Source: Hyphomicrobiales bacterium (GTDB lineage Bacteria > Pseudomonadota > Alphaproteobacteria > Rhizobiales > Rhizobiaceae). Taken from it: a stretch of DNA of 64,000 nucleotides. This document shows positions 9,317-17,411 of this stretch, piece after piece. The translations under genes were made by a program, and so were the position numbers. The first letter of the stretch is position 1, and each line of letters begins with the position of its first letter. The notes beneath the pieces were generated by a model. It ran no database searches, was not told where the DNA came from, and worked only from the letters and a program-made list of their open reading frames with translations. The stretch lies in assembly GCA_900471485.1 (NCBI GenBank), contig UCEU01000009.1, positions 1 through 64,000 on the forward strand. The letters run 5' to 3'.

Positions 9317-9350
9317 AAAAAAAAGGAGGCCAGCGTTGTCAGCGCTGGCC
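9317..9350 (-). terminator. Intrinsic terminator between curlin and csgH genes
   Basis: On the minus strand GGCCAGCG / CGCTGGCC forms a perfect 8-bp stem with a 7-base loop, followed shortly by eight T. It lies between the curlin stop (9368) and the csgH SD. It should terminate most transcripts after the structural subunit and let a minority read into csgH, giving more subunit than chaperone. Confidence 0.88.
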
Positions 9351-9367
9351 CTAGGTACGTCACCGAA

Positions 9368-9730
9368 CTAGTACTGAATGGTGGTCGAGCTGTTGCCGGC
9401 GCCCTGCTGGACGGTCGTCGAGTTGTTGCCGAAACCATACTGGAAGGTACCCGAAACATTGCCCCAGCCGTCCTGGACCGTCAGCGAGTTGTTGCCGAAG
9501 CCAAGCTGGGTCGTGCCGGACATGTTGTACTTGCCATACTGAAGGGTATTAGCATTGTTGAAGAAGCCGGTCTGGCTGGTGCCGCTGAAGTTGTGCTTTC
9601 CGGCCTGGCCGGTGCCGGCCTTGTTGCCGAAGCCGGACTGCTGCGTGACTGCATGGTTGCCGCCTGCATAGGCTGCAGTGATCGACGAGAGAACAATCGC
9701 TGCGGTGAAAATTACGCCCTTGATCTTCAT
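9368..9730 (-). CDS. Curlin-repeat amyloid fibre subunit (CsgA/CsgB-like)
   Basis: A 120-residue secreted protein: signal peptide to AYA-GG (residue 22), then an almost gapless array of eight 11-residue units starting at residue 29 (T-x-Q-x-G-x-x-N-x-S/A-x) plus a partial ninth (TIQY). Two units equal one 22-residue curlin repeat. The Gln and Asn ladder positions and Gly-Phe-Gly turns are those of amyloid-forming CsgA/CsgB. Exported subunits would polymerise into surface fibres for adhesion and biofilm. No second curlin, CsgG, CsgE or CsgF is present in the window, so export must use genes elsewhere. CsgA versus CsgB cannot be decided. Confidence 0.88.
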   Translation of the reverse strand: MKIKGVIFTAAIVLSSITAAYAGGNHAVTQQSGFGNKAGTGQAGKHNFSGTSQTGFFNNANTLQYGKYNMSGTTQLGFGNNSLTVQDGWGNVSGTFQYGFGNNSTTVQQGAGNSSTTIQY

Positions 9731-10142
9731 GGTTTTCTCCTCTTCCTCCGCCGGATTGACGGTAAGGAGACACTAGCTCAGAGCGCCGATGGCGGGGCCT
9801 TCAAAGCTTACCTAAGGGAAGTGTGATTTCCCCGATGCGGATGGTCCGATCGGCGGTACCGGGAGGGCATCGATCAAACCGAATTGCCGTTGGCGCCAGA
9901 AAAATAGCGAAACGTACTATGCAAATGATGCTTCGAATTTGGCGGATCGATCGAAAAAGGCGATCTTGAATTGGGTGGAACTGGAGTTTTGCACAGCCTG
10001 TCTGCGACGGATATCCTCGTCGCAATAGCAGCGTGTTTTCCGACGCTCAAATCGATGCCAGCCTATGCGCTCGCCATGTCTTGCGACAAAGATCCGTTTC
10101 TGCGACCGTCTTAAAATGACATTTGAAATCAAGGAGATCGAA
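9731..10142. other. 412-base spacer between curlin gene and tRNA-Val
   Basis: No gene with believable coding character was seen on either strand. The right part should hold the promoter region of the curlin gene (reading left). I see no strong dyad, terminator or recognisable operator. Confidence 0.5.
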
Positions 10143-10218
<76 letters not shown>

Positions 10219-10299
10219 TCCGATGTCGGCGCATAGACCACAAACCCTTTTGGCCGTCAATAGCCTTTTTCAGATTTGTGACACGCGCCGCCGGAACGC

Positions 10300-10662
10300 C
10301 TATGCGGCAAGCATTTTGTTCACTTCGTCGACGAGGTCGCGCAGGTGGAAAGGTTTGGAAAGGACCTTTGCATCCTTCGGCGCCTTCGAATCGGGGTTCA
10401 ATGCAACGGCGGCGAAGCCGGTGATGAACATGACCTTGAGGTCCGGATCGAGTTCGGTGGCGCGGCGCGCCAGTTCGATGCCGTCCATTTCGGGCATGAC
10501 GATATCGGTCAGGAGAAGCGAGAAGGGTTCTTCGCGAAGCCGGTCGTAGGCGCTGGCGCCGTTGTCGTAGGAGAGAACCTTGTAGCCCGCCTTTTCGAGC
10601 GCCTTTACCAGGAAGCGACGCATGTCGTTGTCGTCTTCGGCGAGAAGTATCTTTTGAGTCAT
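10300..10662 (-). CDS. cpdR: CpdR-type single-domain response regulator
   Basis: A 120-residue receiver domain with no output domain: acidic pocket near residues 10-11, phosphoacceptor Asp53 in LLLTDIVMPEMDG and conserved Lys in VLSKPF. It ends in Ala-Ala. In Caulobacter and Sinorhizobium, unphosphorylated CpdR targets ClpXP to the pole for cell-cycle proteolysis and its C-terminal Ala-Ala is needed for its own degradation; phosphate comes from the CckA-ChpT relay. The neighbouring N-formylglutamate amidohydrolase gene is the usual rhizobial arrangement, supporting orthology. tRNA-Val follows on the same strand. Confidence 0.88.
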   Translation of the reverse strand: MTQKILLAEDDNDMRRFLVKALEKAGYKVLSYDNGASAYDRLREEPFSLLLTDIVMPEMDGIELARRATELDPDLKVMFITGFAAVALNPDSKAPKDAKVLSKPFHLRDLVDEVNKMLAA

Positions 10663-10849
10663 TATCCAGACCGCTGATCAGTGGGAATTATGTGTAGGCT
10701 TTAGCCATCTACACTAGGTTTCCTCGGGTAAACAACCGATGAAGAGCTTGTGCCAGCCTTCATCCCCATGAGATAGTATGGACTTGGCGCCCGGCAACTG
10801 GCAACATGCACGCCACAGTGGCCTCTTGGCGGACAAAAGAGGGAAGAAG

Positions 10850-11731
10850 GTGCAGGAAATCCCCGAATACGCGCTTTTCGAGATCCGGGAGCCTGCCTCG
10901 CATGCCATTCCCTTCGTTTATAACTCCCCGCATAGCGGCCGGATCTATCCGCCCGAGTTCGTGGCACAGTCGCGGCTGGAAGGGATTTCCATCCGGCGCT
11001 CCGAGGATCATTACGTCGACGAACTCTTCGCCGATGCGACAGCGCTCGGCGCGCCGTTTCTGGTCGCCAATTTTCCGCGCGCCTATCTCGATGTGAACCG
11101 CGAGCCTTACGAGCTCGATCCGAGAATGTTCGACGGCATCCTGCCGCCCTATGCCAACATCAATTCACTGCGTGTCGCCGGCGGTCTTGGCACCATTCCG
11201 CGCATCGTCGCCGAGAACATGGAGATCTATGCGCGACGACTGCGTGTCGAAGAGGGGCTGGACAGGATCGAGAGCGTCTACAAGCCCTATCACGCGGCGC
11301 TGAGGCGGCTGATCGCGCGCACCCACGTGCAGTTCGGCTTCGGCGTGCTGATCGACTGCCATTCCATGCCTGGTAGTATCCGCGTTGCCGGCAGCAATGT
11401 TCGGCCGGACTTCATCATCGGAGACCGCTACGGGACCAGCGCTTCGGCGGAGTTGTCGCGGACGGCTGTGGGGCTGTTCGAAGAGATGGGCTTCACCGCG
11501 ATCCGCAACAAGCCATACGCCGGCGGCTTCATCACCGAGCATTACGGGCGTCCGTCACGCGGGCTGCACGCGCTTCAGATCGAGGTGAACCGGGCGATCT
11601 ACGTGGATGAGGTGACGCTCGAGAAGCGCGTCGATTTCCCGCTGGTGGCAGCGGCGCTCTCGTCCTTCATGCGGCAGATGGCCGTCTATGTCGCGCAGTT
11701 CGCGACCGACACGGCGCTTGCGGCCGAATAG
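10850..11731 (+). CDS. N-formylglutamate amidohydrolase family protein
   Basis: About 293 residues. Motifs of the HutG/N-formylglutamate amidohydrolase family: NSPHSGRIYP near the N-terminus, RSEDHYVDELF, DVNREPYELD, DCHSMPG and the C-terminal HALQIEVNRAIY. The family hydrolyses N-formyl-L-glutamate, or acts as a more general zinc amidohydrolase; here it is not in a histidine-use operon, so its substrate is open. I chose GTG at 10850, which has a strong AGGGAAGAAG purine tract just upstream and begins at the conserved part; an ATG at 10778 would add 24 residues. Confidence 0.8.
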   Translation: MQEIPEYALFEIREPASHAIPFVYNSPHSGRIYPPEFVAQSRLEGISIRRSEDHYVDELFADATALGAPFLVANFPRAYLDVNREPYELDPRMFDGILPPYANINSLRVAGGLGTIPRIVAENMEIYARRLRVEEGLDRIESVYKPYHAALRRLIARTHVQFGFGVLIDCHSMPGSIRVAGSNVRPDFIIGDRYGTSASAELSRTAVGLFEEMGFTAIRNKPYAGGFITEHYGRPSRGLHALQIEVNRAIYVDEVTLEKRVDFPLVAAALSSFMRQMAVYVAQFATDTALAAE

Positions 11732-11747
11732 CACCCTAAATCGCTTC

Positions 11748-11827
11748 AAAAAAAGACCGCCTTGCGGCGGTCCAAGTCTAGGGAGGAAACACCCAAGGAG
11801 GGTATTTACAGTCAGAAGACTGTAAGA
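11748..11827 (-). ncRNA. mmgR: mmgR/suhB-type (alpha-r8) small RNA
   Basis: About 80 bases on the minus strand fold into three hairpins: TACAGTC/GACTGTA, ACCC/GGGT, and a terminator GACCGCC/GGCGGTC followed by seven T. Two unpaired CCTCC-type anti-Shine-Dalgarno patches lie around the second hairpin. A -35-like TTGACA is at 11858-11853 (minus) with a plausible -10 about 17 bases on. Structure and location beside a hisN/suhB-type gene match the alpha-r8 family (Rfam suhB; MmgR of Sinorhizobium, involved in polyhydroxybutyrate control). Exact ends are estimates. Confidence 0.82.
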
Positions 11828-11976
11828 TGACCCTACTATTGCATTGCACAATTGTCAATCATTTTATTGCGCTGCAAAATAAATGGGCAATTTGCCAAAG
11901 ATTGCTTGTCTCGTTTGCATCGGGCCGCATTTCGGCTATGAAAAACGCCATTCCCGCCAGCCGATCGGATCTCCCC

Positions 11977-12753
11977 ATGCTTCCTGACCGTTCCTTCTTC
12001 AACCTGCTTGCCGAAGCCGCAAAGGCCGAGACATTGCCGCGTTTTCGCTCGGGTCTCGATGTCACCAACAAGCTGTCGAGCGGGTTCGATCCGGTGACGG
12101 AAGGCGATCAGGCAGCCGAGGTGGCCATTCGCCGGCTGATCGAGGCGCATTTCCCCGATCACGGCATTCTCGGCGAGGAGCATGGAAGCGTCGGGCTCGA
12201 TCGCGAATATGTCTGGGTGATCGACCCGATCGACGGGACGCGCGCGTTCATTTCCGGCGTGCCGGTCTGGGGGACACTGATCGGTCTGTACAAAAACGGC
12301 CGGGCGATCATGGGAATGATCGAGCAACCCTTTACCGGCGAGCGGTATTTCGCCGACGAAGGGGCATCCTTCTATGCCGGCCCTGAAGGCGAGCGCCGGC
12401 TGCAGGTGCGCGATTGCGGCGCGCTTTCGAACGCGATCATGTTCACGACTTCGCCGCATCTGTTCACCGGCACGGAGATGGAGCGCTATCGCGAGATCGA
12501 AAGCCAGGTGCGGCTTTTCCGCTACGGCACGGATTGCTACGCCTATGCGCTGCTGGCCGCCGGCCACGTCGATCTTGTGGTCGAAAACAGCCTCAAGCCG
12601 TATGACGTCGGCGGGATCATTCCCGTCATCGAGCGAGCAGGCGGCATCATCACGACCTGGGATGGCGGCAGGCCGGAGAATGGCGGTTCGATCATCGCGG
12701 CGGGCAGCCCTGCCGTCTACGAGCAAGCGGTTGCCATTCTGCGTCGACAGTAG
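11977..12753 (+). CDS. hisN: Inositol-monophosphatase-family histidinol-phosphatase
   Basis: A 258-residue enzyme of the inositol monophosphatase superfamily. Metal-binding motifs are GILGEEHGS and WVIDPIDGTRAFISG, and the C-terminal motif is LKPYDVGGIIPVIERAGG. Its length and the PIDGTRAF variant fit the HisN type that dephosphorylates histidinol phosphate in histidine synthesis in many alphaproteobacteria, though inositol phosphate cannot be excluded. I start at MLPDRSFF (11977), giving the usual length; ATG 11938 would add 13 residues. The mmgR-type RNA lies just upstream on the opposite strand. Confidence 0.82.
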   Translation: MLPDRSFFNLLAEAAKAETLPRFRSGLDVTNKLSSGFDPVTEGDQAAEVAIRRLIEAHFPDHGILGEEHGSVGLDREYVWVIDPIDGTRAFISGVPVWGTLIGLYKNGRAIMGMIEQPFTGERYFADEGASFYAGPEGERRLQVRDCGALSNAIMFTTSPHLFTGTEMERYREIESQVRLFRYGTDCYAYALLAAGHVDLVVENSLKPYDVGGIIPVIERAGGIITTWDGGRPENGGSIIAAGSPAVYEQAVAILRRQ

Positions 12754-12787
12754 AACGCATCGACACATAATAAATATCGACGTTGCT

Positions 12788-12811
12788 GCAAGGGGTGTAC
12801 GTACCTCTTGC
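12788..12811. promoter_or_regulatory. Imperfect 24-bp palindrome in chemoreceptor upstream region
   Basis: GCAAGGGGTGTACGTACCTCTTGC is an imperfect palindrome centred on GTACGTAC, in the AT-rich 256-base gap between hisN and the chemoreceptor gene. A TATACT (-10-like) lies near 12985. It is a candidate operator for a dimeric regulator. Confidence 0.35.
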
Positions 12812-13009
12812 CCTTATGTTGTGCAATCTATGATTTATTGGCTTTACCTATGTTTTTATAAGTTGTGCTTTCTGGTGAAATAATCATGCCAATCGCACCT
12901 TTGAGCGGTATTTCACGTGCGAATTAAGAGAGATGCAATGTTTCGCTGCAAACGATTTTGGCGAAATTATCTCGGCTAATACGCTATACTTATTGAAGGC
13001 ACTTTGATC

Positions 13010-14698
13010 ATGTCTCTTTTCCCCCTGACGAGCGGCGCCGATGCCAAGGCCGTGCTCGAAGCCGTCAATCGTTCCCAGGCCGTCATCGAGTTCGATCTGA
13101 CCGGCAAGATACTCCGAGCCAACGAGAACTTCTGCGAGGCGCTCGGCTATGACATTTCAGAGATCGTCGGTCAGCATCACCGGATGTTCGTGGATCCCTC
13201 GGAAGCCCGGGGCGACGGATACCGTCTGTTCTGGGAGCGGCTGGCTCGCGGCGAGTTCGACCGCCGCCAGTACAAGCGCATCGGCAAGGGCGGGCGCGAG
13301 GTGTGGATCGAGGCGTCATACAATCCCGTCATGCGCGGCGGCGTGCCCTACAAGGTCATCAAGCTCGCGACTGTCATCACCGACATCAAGCTGAAGAGCG
13401 CCGAAGATTCCGGCAAGCTCGATGCACTGTCGCGGGCGCAGGCGACGATCGAATTCACGCCGGACGGCCACATCCTTGGCGCCAACAGCAATTTCCTGGC
13501 TACGGTGGGCTATACCGCTGACGAAATACGCGGCCGCCATCATTCGATGTTCTGCGATCCTGCCTATGCCGCAACGCAGGACTATAAGGATTTCTGGAAG
13601 AACCTGTCGGACGGAAACTTCGCGGCCGACGAATTCATGCGCATCGGCAAGGGCGGGAGGAAGGTATTCATCCAGGCGTCCTACAACCCGATCTTCGACA
13701 TGAGCGGCAAGGTTTTCAAAGTCGTGAAGTTCGCGACCGACGTCACCGAGCGCGTGCGTGCCGTCAACGAACTCGGAGATGGCCTGCAGGCGATGGCCGA
13801 GGGTGATCTGCATTCGACCATCGAACGGCCGTTCATTCCCGCGCTCGAGAAGCTGCGCACCGACTACAACGCCTCGGTCGGTCGCCTGCGATCGGCGATG
13901 CATGCGATCCGCCAGAACGCGACGCTGATCGCGTCCGGTTCGCGCGAGATCCAGCTTGCTTCCGACGATCTCGCTCGCCGTACGGAAACGCAGGCCGCTT
14001 CCGTCGAGGAAACAGCGGCGGCTGTGACCGAGATATCGACCACGGTGACCGATTCCGCGCGCCGGGCGACGGAGGCCGGAAACCTGGTCGAGGAAACGAC
14101 CCGCAGCGCGCAGGAATCGGCGAGCGTGGTTCGGCAGACGGTCGACGCGATGTCTAAGATCGAAGCATCCTCGGCTCGTATCGCCGGCATCGTCGGCGTG
14201 ATCGACGAGATCGCCTTCCAGACCAATCTGCTGGCGCTGAATGCCGGTGTCGAGGCGGCACGCGCCGGCGAGGCGGGCAAGGGGTTCGCGGTGGTGGCAC
14301 ATGAGGTGCGGGAACTCGCCCAGCGTTCGGCCAGTGCGGCCAAGGAAATCAAGACGCTGATCCAGGACTCCGAGCGCTTCGTGAAGGATGGCGTAGTGCT
14401 GGTCGACAGGACCGGAAATGCGCTGGAGGCGATTGCCGTACAGGTGCTGCAGGTTCGCGAGAACGTGTCAGGGATCGTCGAGGCGGCCAGGGAACAGTCG
14501 TCGAGCCTCAACCAGATCAACATCGCCGTGATGTCCATGGATCAGGACACGCAGAGAAACGCCGCCATGGTCGAGCAGACCGCTTCGGCCAGCCGTCGCC
14601 TTGCCTCGGAAGCGCAGGGCTTGTTCGAGCTGATCGGTCAGTTCAAGGTCGATGAGAATTCCGCTTCGACGCCCACGCGTCTCGCGACTGCGGCCTGA
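13010..14698 (+). CDS. Soluble methyl-accepting chemotaxis protein with two PAS domains
   Basis: A 562-residue receptor without transmembrane segments. PAS1 (about 16-123) and PAS2 (about 136-245) are near-duplicates sharing RIGKGGR and ASYNP motifs, followed by a HAMP-like stretch (about 248-300, LQAMAEGDLHSTIE) and an MA signalling domain (about 305-545) with the hairpin tip FQTNLLALNAGVEAARAG. Ligand or cofactor sensing is probably cytoplasmic (redox or haem/FAD-type PAS), as in energy-taxis receptors. No C-terminal CheR-tethering pentapeptide is seen. ATG 13010 is preferred over an in-frame TTG at 13004. The gene is not in a che operon. Confidence 0.88.
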   Translation: MSLFPLTSGADAKAVLEAVNRSQAVIEFDLTGKILRANENFCEALGYDISEIVGQHHRMFVDPSEARGDGYRLFWERLARGEFDRRQYKRIGKGGREVWIEASYNPVMRGGVPYKVIKLATVITDIKLKSAEDSGKLDALSRAQATIEFTPDGHILGANSNFLATVGYTADEIRGRHHSMFCDPAYAATQDYKDFWKNLSDGNFAADEFMRIGKGGRKVFIQASYNPIFDMSGKVFKVVKFATDVTERVRAVNELGDGLQAMAEGDLHSTIERPFIPALEKLRTDYNASVGRLRSAMHAIRQNATLIASGSREIQLASDDLARRTETQAASVEETAAAVTEISTTVTDSARRATEAGNLVEETTRSAQESASVVRQTVDAMSKIEASSARIAGIVGVIDEIAFQTNLLALNAGVEAARAGEAGKGFAVVAHEVRELAQRSASAAKEIKTLIQDSERFVKDGVVLVDRTGNALEAIAVQVLQVRENVSGIVEAAREQSSSLNQINIAVMSMDQDTQRNAAMVEQTASASRRLASEAQGLFELIGQFKVDENSASTPTRLATAA

Positions 14699-14752
14699 AG
14701 CGCGTCGCGATCTTTCAGATTCGCTCGTTGCGCTTTAGGTCTTTGTTTTCTT

Positions 14753-14797
14753 GCATGTCTTTATCCCGAAACCGGTGACCACTTTCGGGAGACATGC
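14753..14797. repeat. Rhizobial palindromic intergenic repeat
   Basis: GCATGTCT (14753) pairs with AGACATGC (ending 14797), and inside it CCCGAAA pairs with TTTCGGG. This two-step palindrome is a familiar repeated unit in Rhizobiaceae intergenic DNA. It sits between the convergent chemoreceptor and hydrolase genes and may also stop transcription. Confidence 0.65.
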
Positions 14798-14808
14798 TTT
14801 AGCCGCTA

Positions 14809-15783
14809 TCAGGTGCCGAAGCCTTCGACTTCCTCGACCGCTTCGGCATCGCTGCCCGGAATGAAGGCATGGAAGGCGGCAAGTGCTGCCTTCCGGTAGA
14901 TATCCCGCTCCTGCAGGACCTCGTGACGCGCGCCGTTGATCGGCACGAACTGGGCCGCGCGGAAGTAACGCGACAGGCGCTCCTGCGCGATGTAGGGCAC
15001 GATCGCATCGCGCGTGGGGGCGATGACCACCGTCGGGATGGTAATCGAGAAAAGATGGTTGGGAGACGTCGCGCGATCGATCGTGCGGAAAGACTCGACC
15101 AGCCAGCGTGCCGTGGGCATGCCAAGTGTCAGATCGGGGTAGGTCTCGGAGATTGCGGCATTGCGCTCGAAGCGGACCTCGTCCGAGGTCAGTGGATTAT
15201 CCCTGAAGGACGATTGCTTCATCTTGCGGCTGAGCGGAAACGAGCCGAGGCCGAGCGAGCAGGCAATGGTCGCCAGACGGCGGATCGTGCCCTCGGAGGC
15301 GGACTGGCCGGCAAGGCCTATGAAGGGCGCCGTCAGCACCATGCGCTCGATACGGGTCGAGAGGTAGGGCGCGGCCGAAAGCGCGATCAGCGCGCCGGTC
15401 GAATGCGCGAGCAGATAGAAGGGCAGACGGGTATCCGGCAGCACGATCTTTTCGAGGAAGGTGTCGAGGTCGTGCTCGTAATCGACGAAGCGCCTGACAT
15501 GACCGAGATGCGGCTTCTTCAACATGCGGTGCGAGCCGCCCTGGCCGCGCAGATCGAAGGTCGCGACCCACAGCCCCTTGTCCGTCAGGTCGCGGATCGT
15601 CTCGAAATACTTCTCGATATATTCGTTGCGACCGTGCAGCAGCACGACCGTGCCCTTGGCGACCGGGGCGCTGGAACGAAACACCGCGTAGCGCAGCTGC
15701 AGGCCGTCATGGGTCTCGAAGAAACCTTCGGTACGGTTCTCCGGGATCGGATTGTCCGGCGTCGAAAAAAGAACCTGTTCCAT
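14809..15783 (-). CDS. Alpha/beta hydrolase, lysophospholipase (PldB) type
   Basis: A 324-residue serine hydrolase. The oxyanion region VVLLHGRNEYIEKY, the DLRGQGGS turn, nucleophile Ser in LLAHSTGALIAL, Asp in APTRDAIVPY and His in NGARHEVLQE form the expected catalytic set of the lysophospholipase/monoacylglycerol lipase group. It is probably cytoplasmic, with no signal peptide. ATG 15783 (MEQVLFST) is taken as start; 15816 would add 11 residues. It stands alone; substrate unknown. Confidence 0.82.
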   Translation of the reverse strand: MEQVLFSTPDNPIPENRTEGFFETHDGLQLRYAVFRSSAPVAKGTVVLLHGRNEYIEKYFETIRDLTDKGLWVATFDLRGQGGSHRMLKKPHLGHVRRFVDYEHDLDTFLEKIVLPDTRLPFYLLAHSTGALIALSAAPYLSTRIERMVLTAPFIGLAGQSASEGTIRRLATIACSLGLGSFPLSRKMKQSSFRDNPLTSDEVRFERNAAISETYPDLTLGMPTARWLVESFRTIDRATSPNHLFSITIPTVVIAPTRDAIVPYIAQERLSRYFRAAQFVPINGARHEVLQERDIYRKAALAAFHAFIPGSDAEAVEEVEGFGT

Positions 15784-15939
15784 GGCGGGCGATCGTTCCC
15801 TTGGGGCGATTGGCAAATCAGTAGAAGGGATAGGGGATCATGGTGTCAAATCAAAGAAAAAAGCGGCGGCGCGAGCGGCCGTGATACGGCGAGGCGGCCC
15901 TGAAAGGCCGCCGCCGGATCCGCATCGATTTGCCTGATA

Positions 15940-16752
15940 TCAGCCGCCGACCTGGTAGAAACCGCCGCGCAGCGAGGCGCTGTCGACTTCATCGGGGCGA
16001 GGGGTGGGAACGACGACCATGGTGGGAACCTGCGGCAGTTCCACCTCAGGGAAGGTATCGGTCGCGACGTCGGGAACGATGGCGGCCGCGGGCATGGACG
16101 GCTGCGTCGGAACGGGGACAGCTTCCGGAATGAGAATGCCGAACTGGGTCGGCGACGGCTGCTGGACGCCGACGTAATTCATCGCCACTTCGTAGGCCGG
16201 CAGCGGCGCCGGGGTCTGCAGTTCGCCATCCGCGCCGCGCTTCTCGTAGAAGGCGTTACCGCCGGCAACAGCCGTGTAGTGCATGTTGTTGTAGGGGAAT
16301 TTCAGGCCGTCCGTGTGGAAGAACATCGCTTCCTTGACGTCGGCATTGCGGTCGCCCTTGACGAGGATGGCGTCGGCCGCGGCGTTGAGGTCCGGCTCGG
16401 CCATTTCCTTCACTTCGCGGGTCATAACGCCGGGAGCGAACTGCTTTTCCTGGGAGACGATGCCACAGATCGTGGGCGGGTAGGCGCCCGAGGTCAGGCG
16501 GTTCATCACGACCGTGCCGACGGCCATGTAGCCCTGGTGATCGGAATGCTGGGATTCGAAATACATCGCCCGCTTCAGACAGGAGCGATCCTCGGAGGTG
16601 TAGCTATAGCTTACCTTCTTGGTGCCGATTGGCTTGGTCGAATGAGCTACCGTTTCCAACGATGATGTGGACGCACTTGTGCATCCGGTAGCCGCCAAAC
16701 CGACGAACAGAATCCCTGAAAGGGATATCCCCCACGTTTTTTGCGCCCTCAA
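15940..16752 (-). CDS. Cell-wall hydrolase (SleB/Hydrolase_2) lipoprotein
   Basis: A 270-residue lipoprotein: signal peptide with lipobox VGLAATGC (Cys24), then a SleB-type domain (about 55-170) with AMYFESQHSDHQGYMAVGTVVMNR and QEKQFAPG. The catalytic Glu is probably in YFES. The C-terminal third is Pro/Val-rich and disordered. It likely cleaves peptidoglycan, probably as a lytic transglycosylase-type muramidase, at the outer-membrane inner face. A GGCGGCC/GGCCGCC hairpin lies just past its stop (near 15892-15912) without a U-tract. Confidence 0.82.
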   Translation of the reverse strand: MRAQKTWGISLSGILFVGLAATGCTSASTSSLETVAHSTKPIGTKKVSYSYTSEDRSCLKRAMYFESQHSDHQGYMAVGTVVMNRLTSGAYPPTICGIVSQEKQFAPGVMTREVKEMAEPDLNAAADAILVKGDRNADVKEAMFFHTDGLKFPYNNMHYTAVAGGNAFYEKRGADGELQTPAPLPAYEVAMNYVGVQQPSPTQFGILIPEAVPVPTQPSMPAAAIVPDVATDTFPEVELPQVPTMVVVPTPRPDEVDSASLRGGFYQVGG

Positions 16753-16957
16753 CGCCAGGTGCCTCCTATTTGATTAGTGCAGCCCTTAACCCATCAAGAG
16801 TGAACAAATTATACGACATTTGAAAGAATTTCAAACGCATAGCGCTCAAAAACCGCCAAGCGGCTGATTCGCGGGCGCGAAGTGCCTGTTTTCTCGGCAT
16901 TTGCCATACAAAAAATGTGACGGTTCGACATGTTTCGATGGTCGTTTCGCGAATCGC

Positions 16958-17398
16958 TTAGCTATGGTTCGCCTCGGCCAAGGGTCTGATTTTGGTGACA
17001 TCGTCGCCGGCGAAGACAATCACATAGCCGCCATCGTGCATTGATTCGGCGGCCCAGCGGCGAAGCTGGGTGAGATAGGGCTCCCTGATCCATGTCGCGG
17101 CGTGATCGGGATCGACCAGGACGGTGATTTGTTGGCCTTGCCGATAGACCATCATGTTGGATATCGAGGGTTCCCATTCCAGGCCGAGAGTCTCGTCGGT
17201 CATCCACTGACAGAGGAAGTCGCGACAGAGCTGCGGCCTGTCGGTATAGATCGCACAGCCCCGGCCCTCCACGCAGTTTTCGCACCATGCGTTGGCCGGC
17301 TTGTCGAATTCCTCGATTTCGGGCAGCCGACAGCACAAGGTGCAGGTGCCGCAGGCGCGGTTCGGAAGGGGCAATGCTGGTGCGGGGGCGACGGTCAT
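16958..17398 (-). CDS. YkgJ-like cysteine-cluster protein
   Basis: A 146-residue cytoplasmic protein with a Cys pattern typical of the YkgJ (zinc/iron-chelating) group: CGTCTLCCRLP, CENCVEGRGCAIY and CRDFLCQWM, about nine cysteines in the first 65 residues. The C-terminal half is a small alpha/beta region. It may hold a metal or Fe-S cluster; no function is established. It lies 13 bases downstream of the histidine phosphatase gene on the same strand, so the two are probably cotranscribed. A second YkgJ-like gene lies divergently beyond the phosphatase. Confidence 0.72.
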   Translation of the reverse strand: MTVAPAPALPLPNRACGTCTLCCRLPEIEEFDKPANAWCENCVEGRGCAIYTDRPQLCRDFLCQWMTDETLGLEWEPSISNMMVYRQGQQITVLVDPDHAATWIREPYLTQLRRWAAESMHDGGYVIVFAGDDVTKIRPLAEANHS

Positions 17399-17411
17399 CG
17401 TCCCGGTCTTA

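Noticed and set aside
9368-9730. Reading the curlin array as a DNA-level tandem repeat
   Set aside because: The repeat is at the protein level; base identity between units is moderate, so it is described with the gene.
15890-15915. Intrinsic terminator after the cell-wall hydrolase
   Set aside because: A GGCGGCC/GGCCGCC hairpin is there but no T-tract follows on the gene strand, so I did not list it as a terminator.
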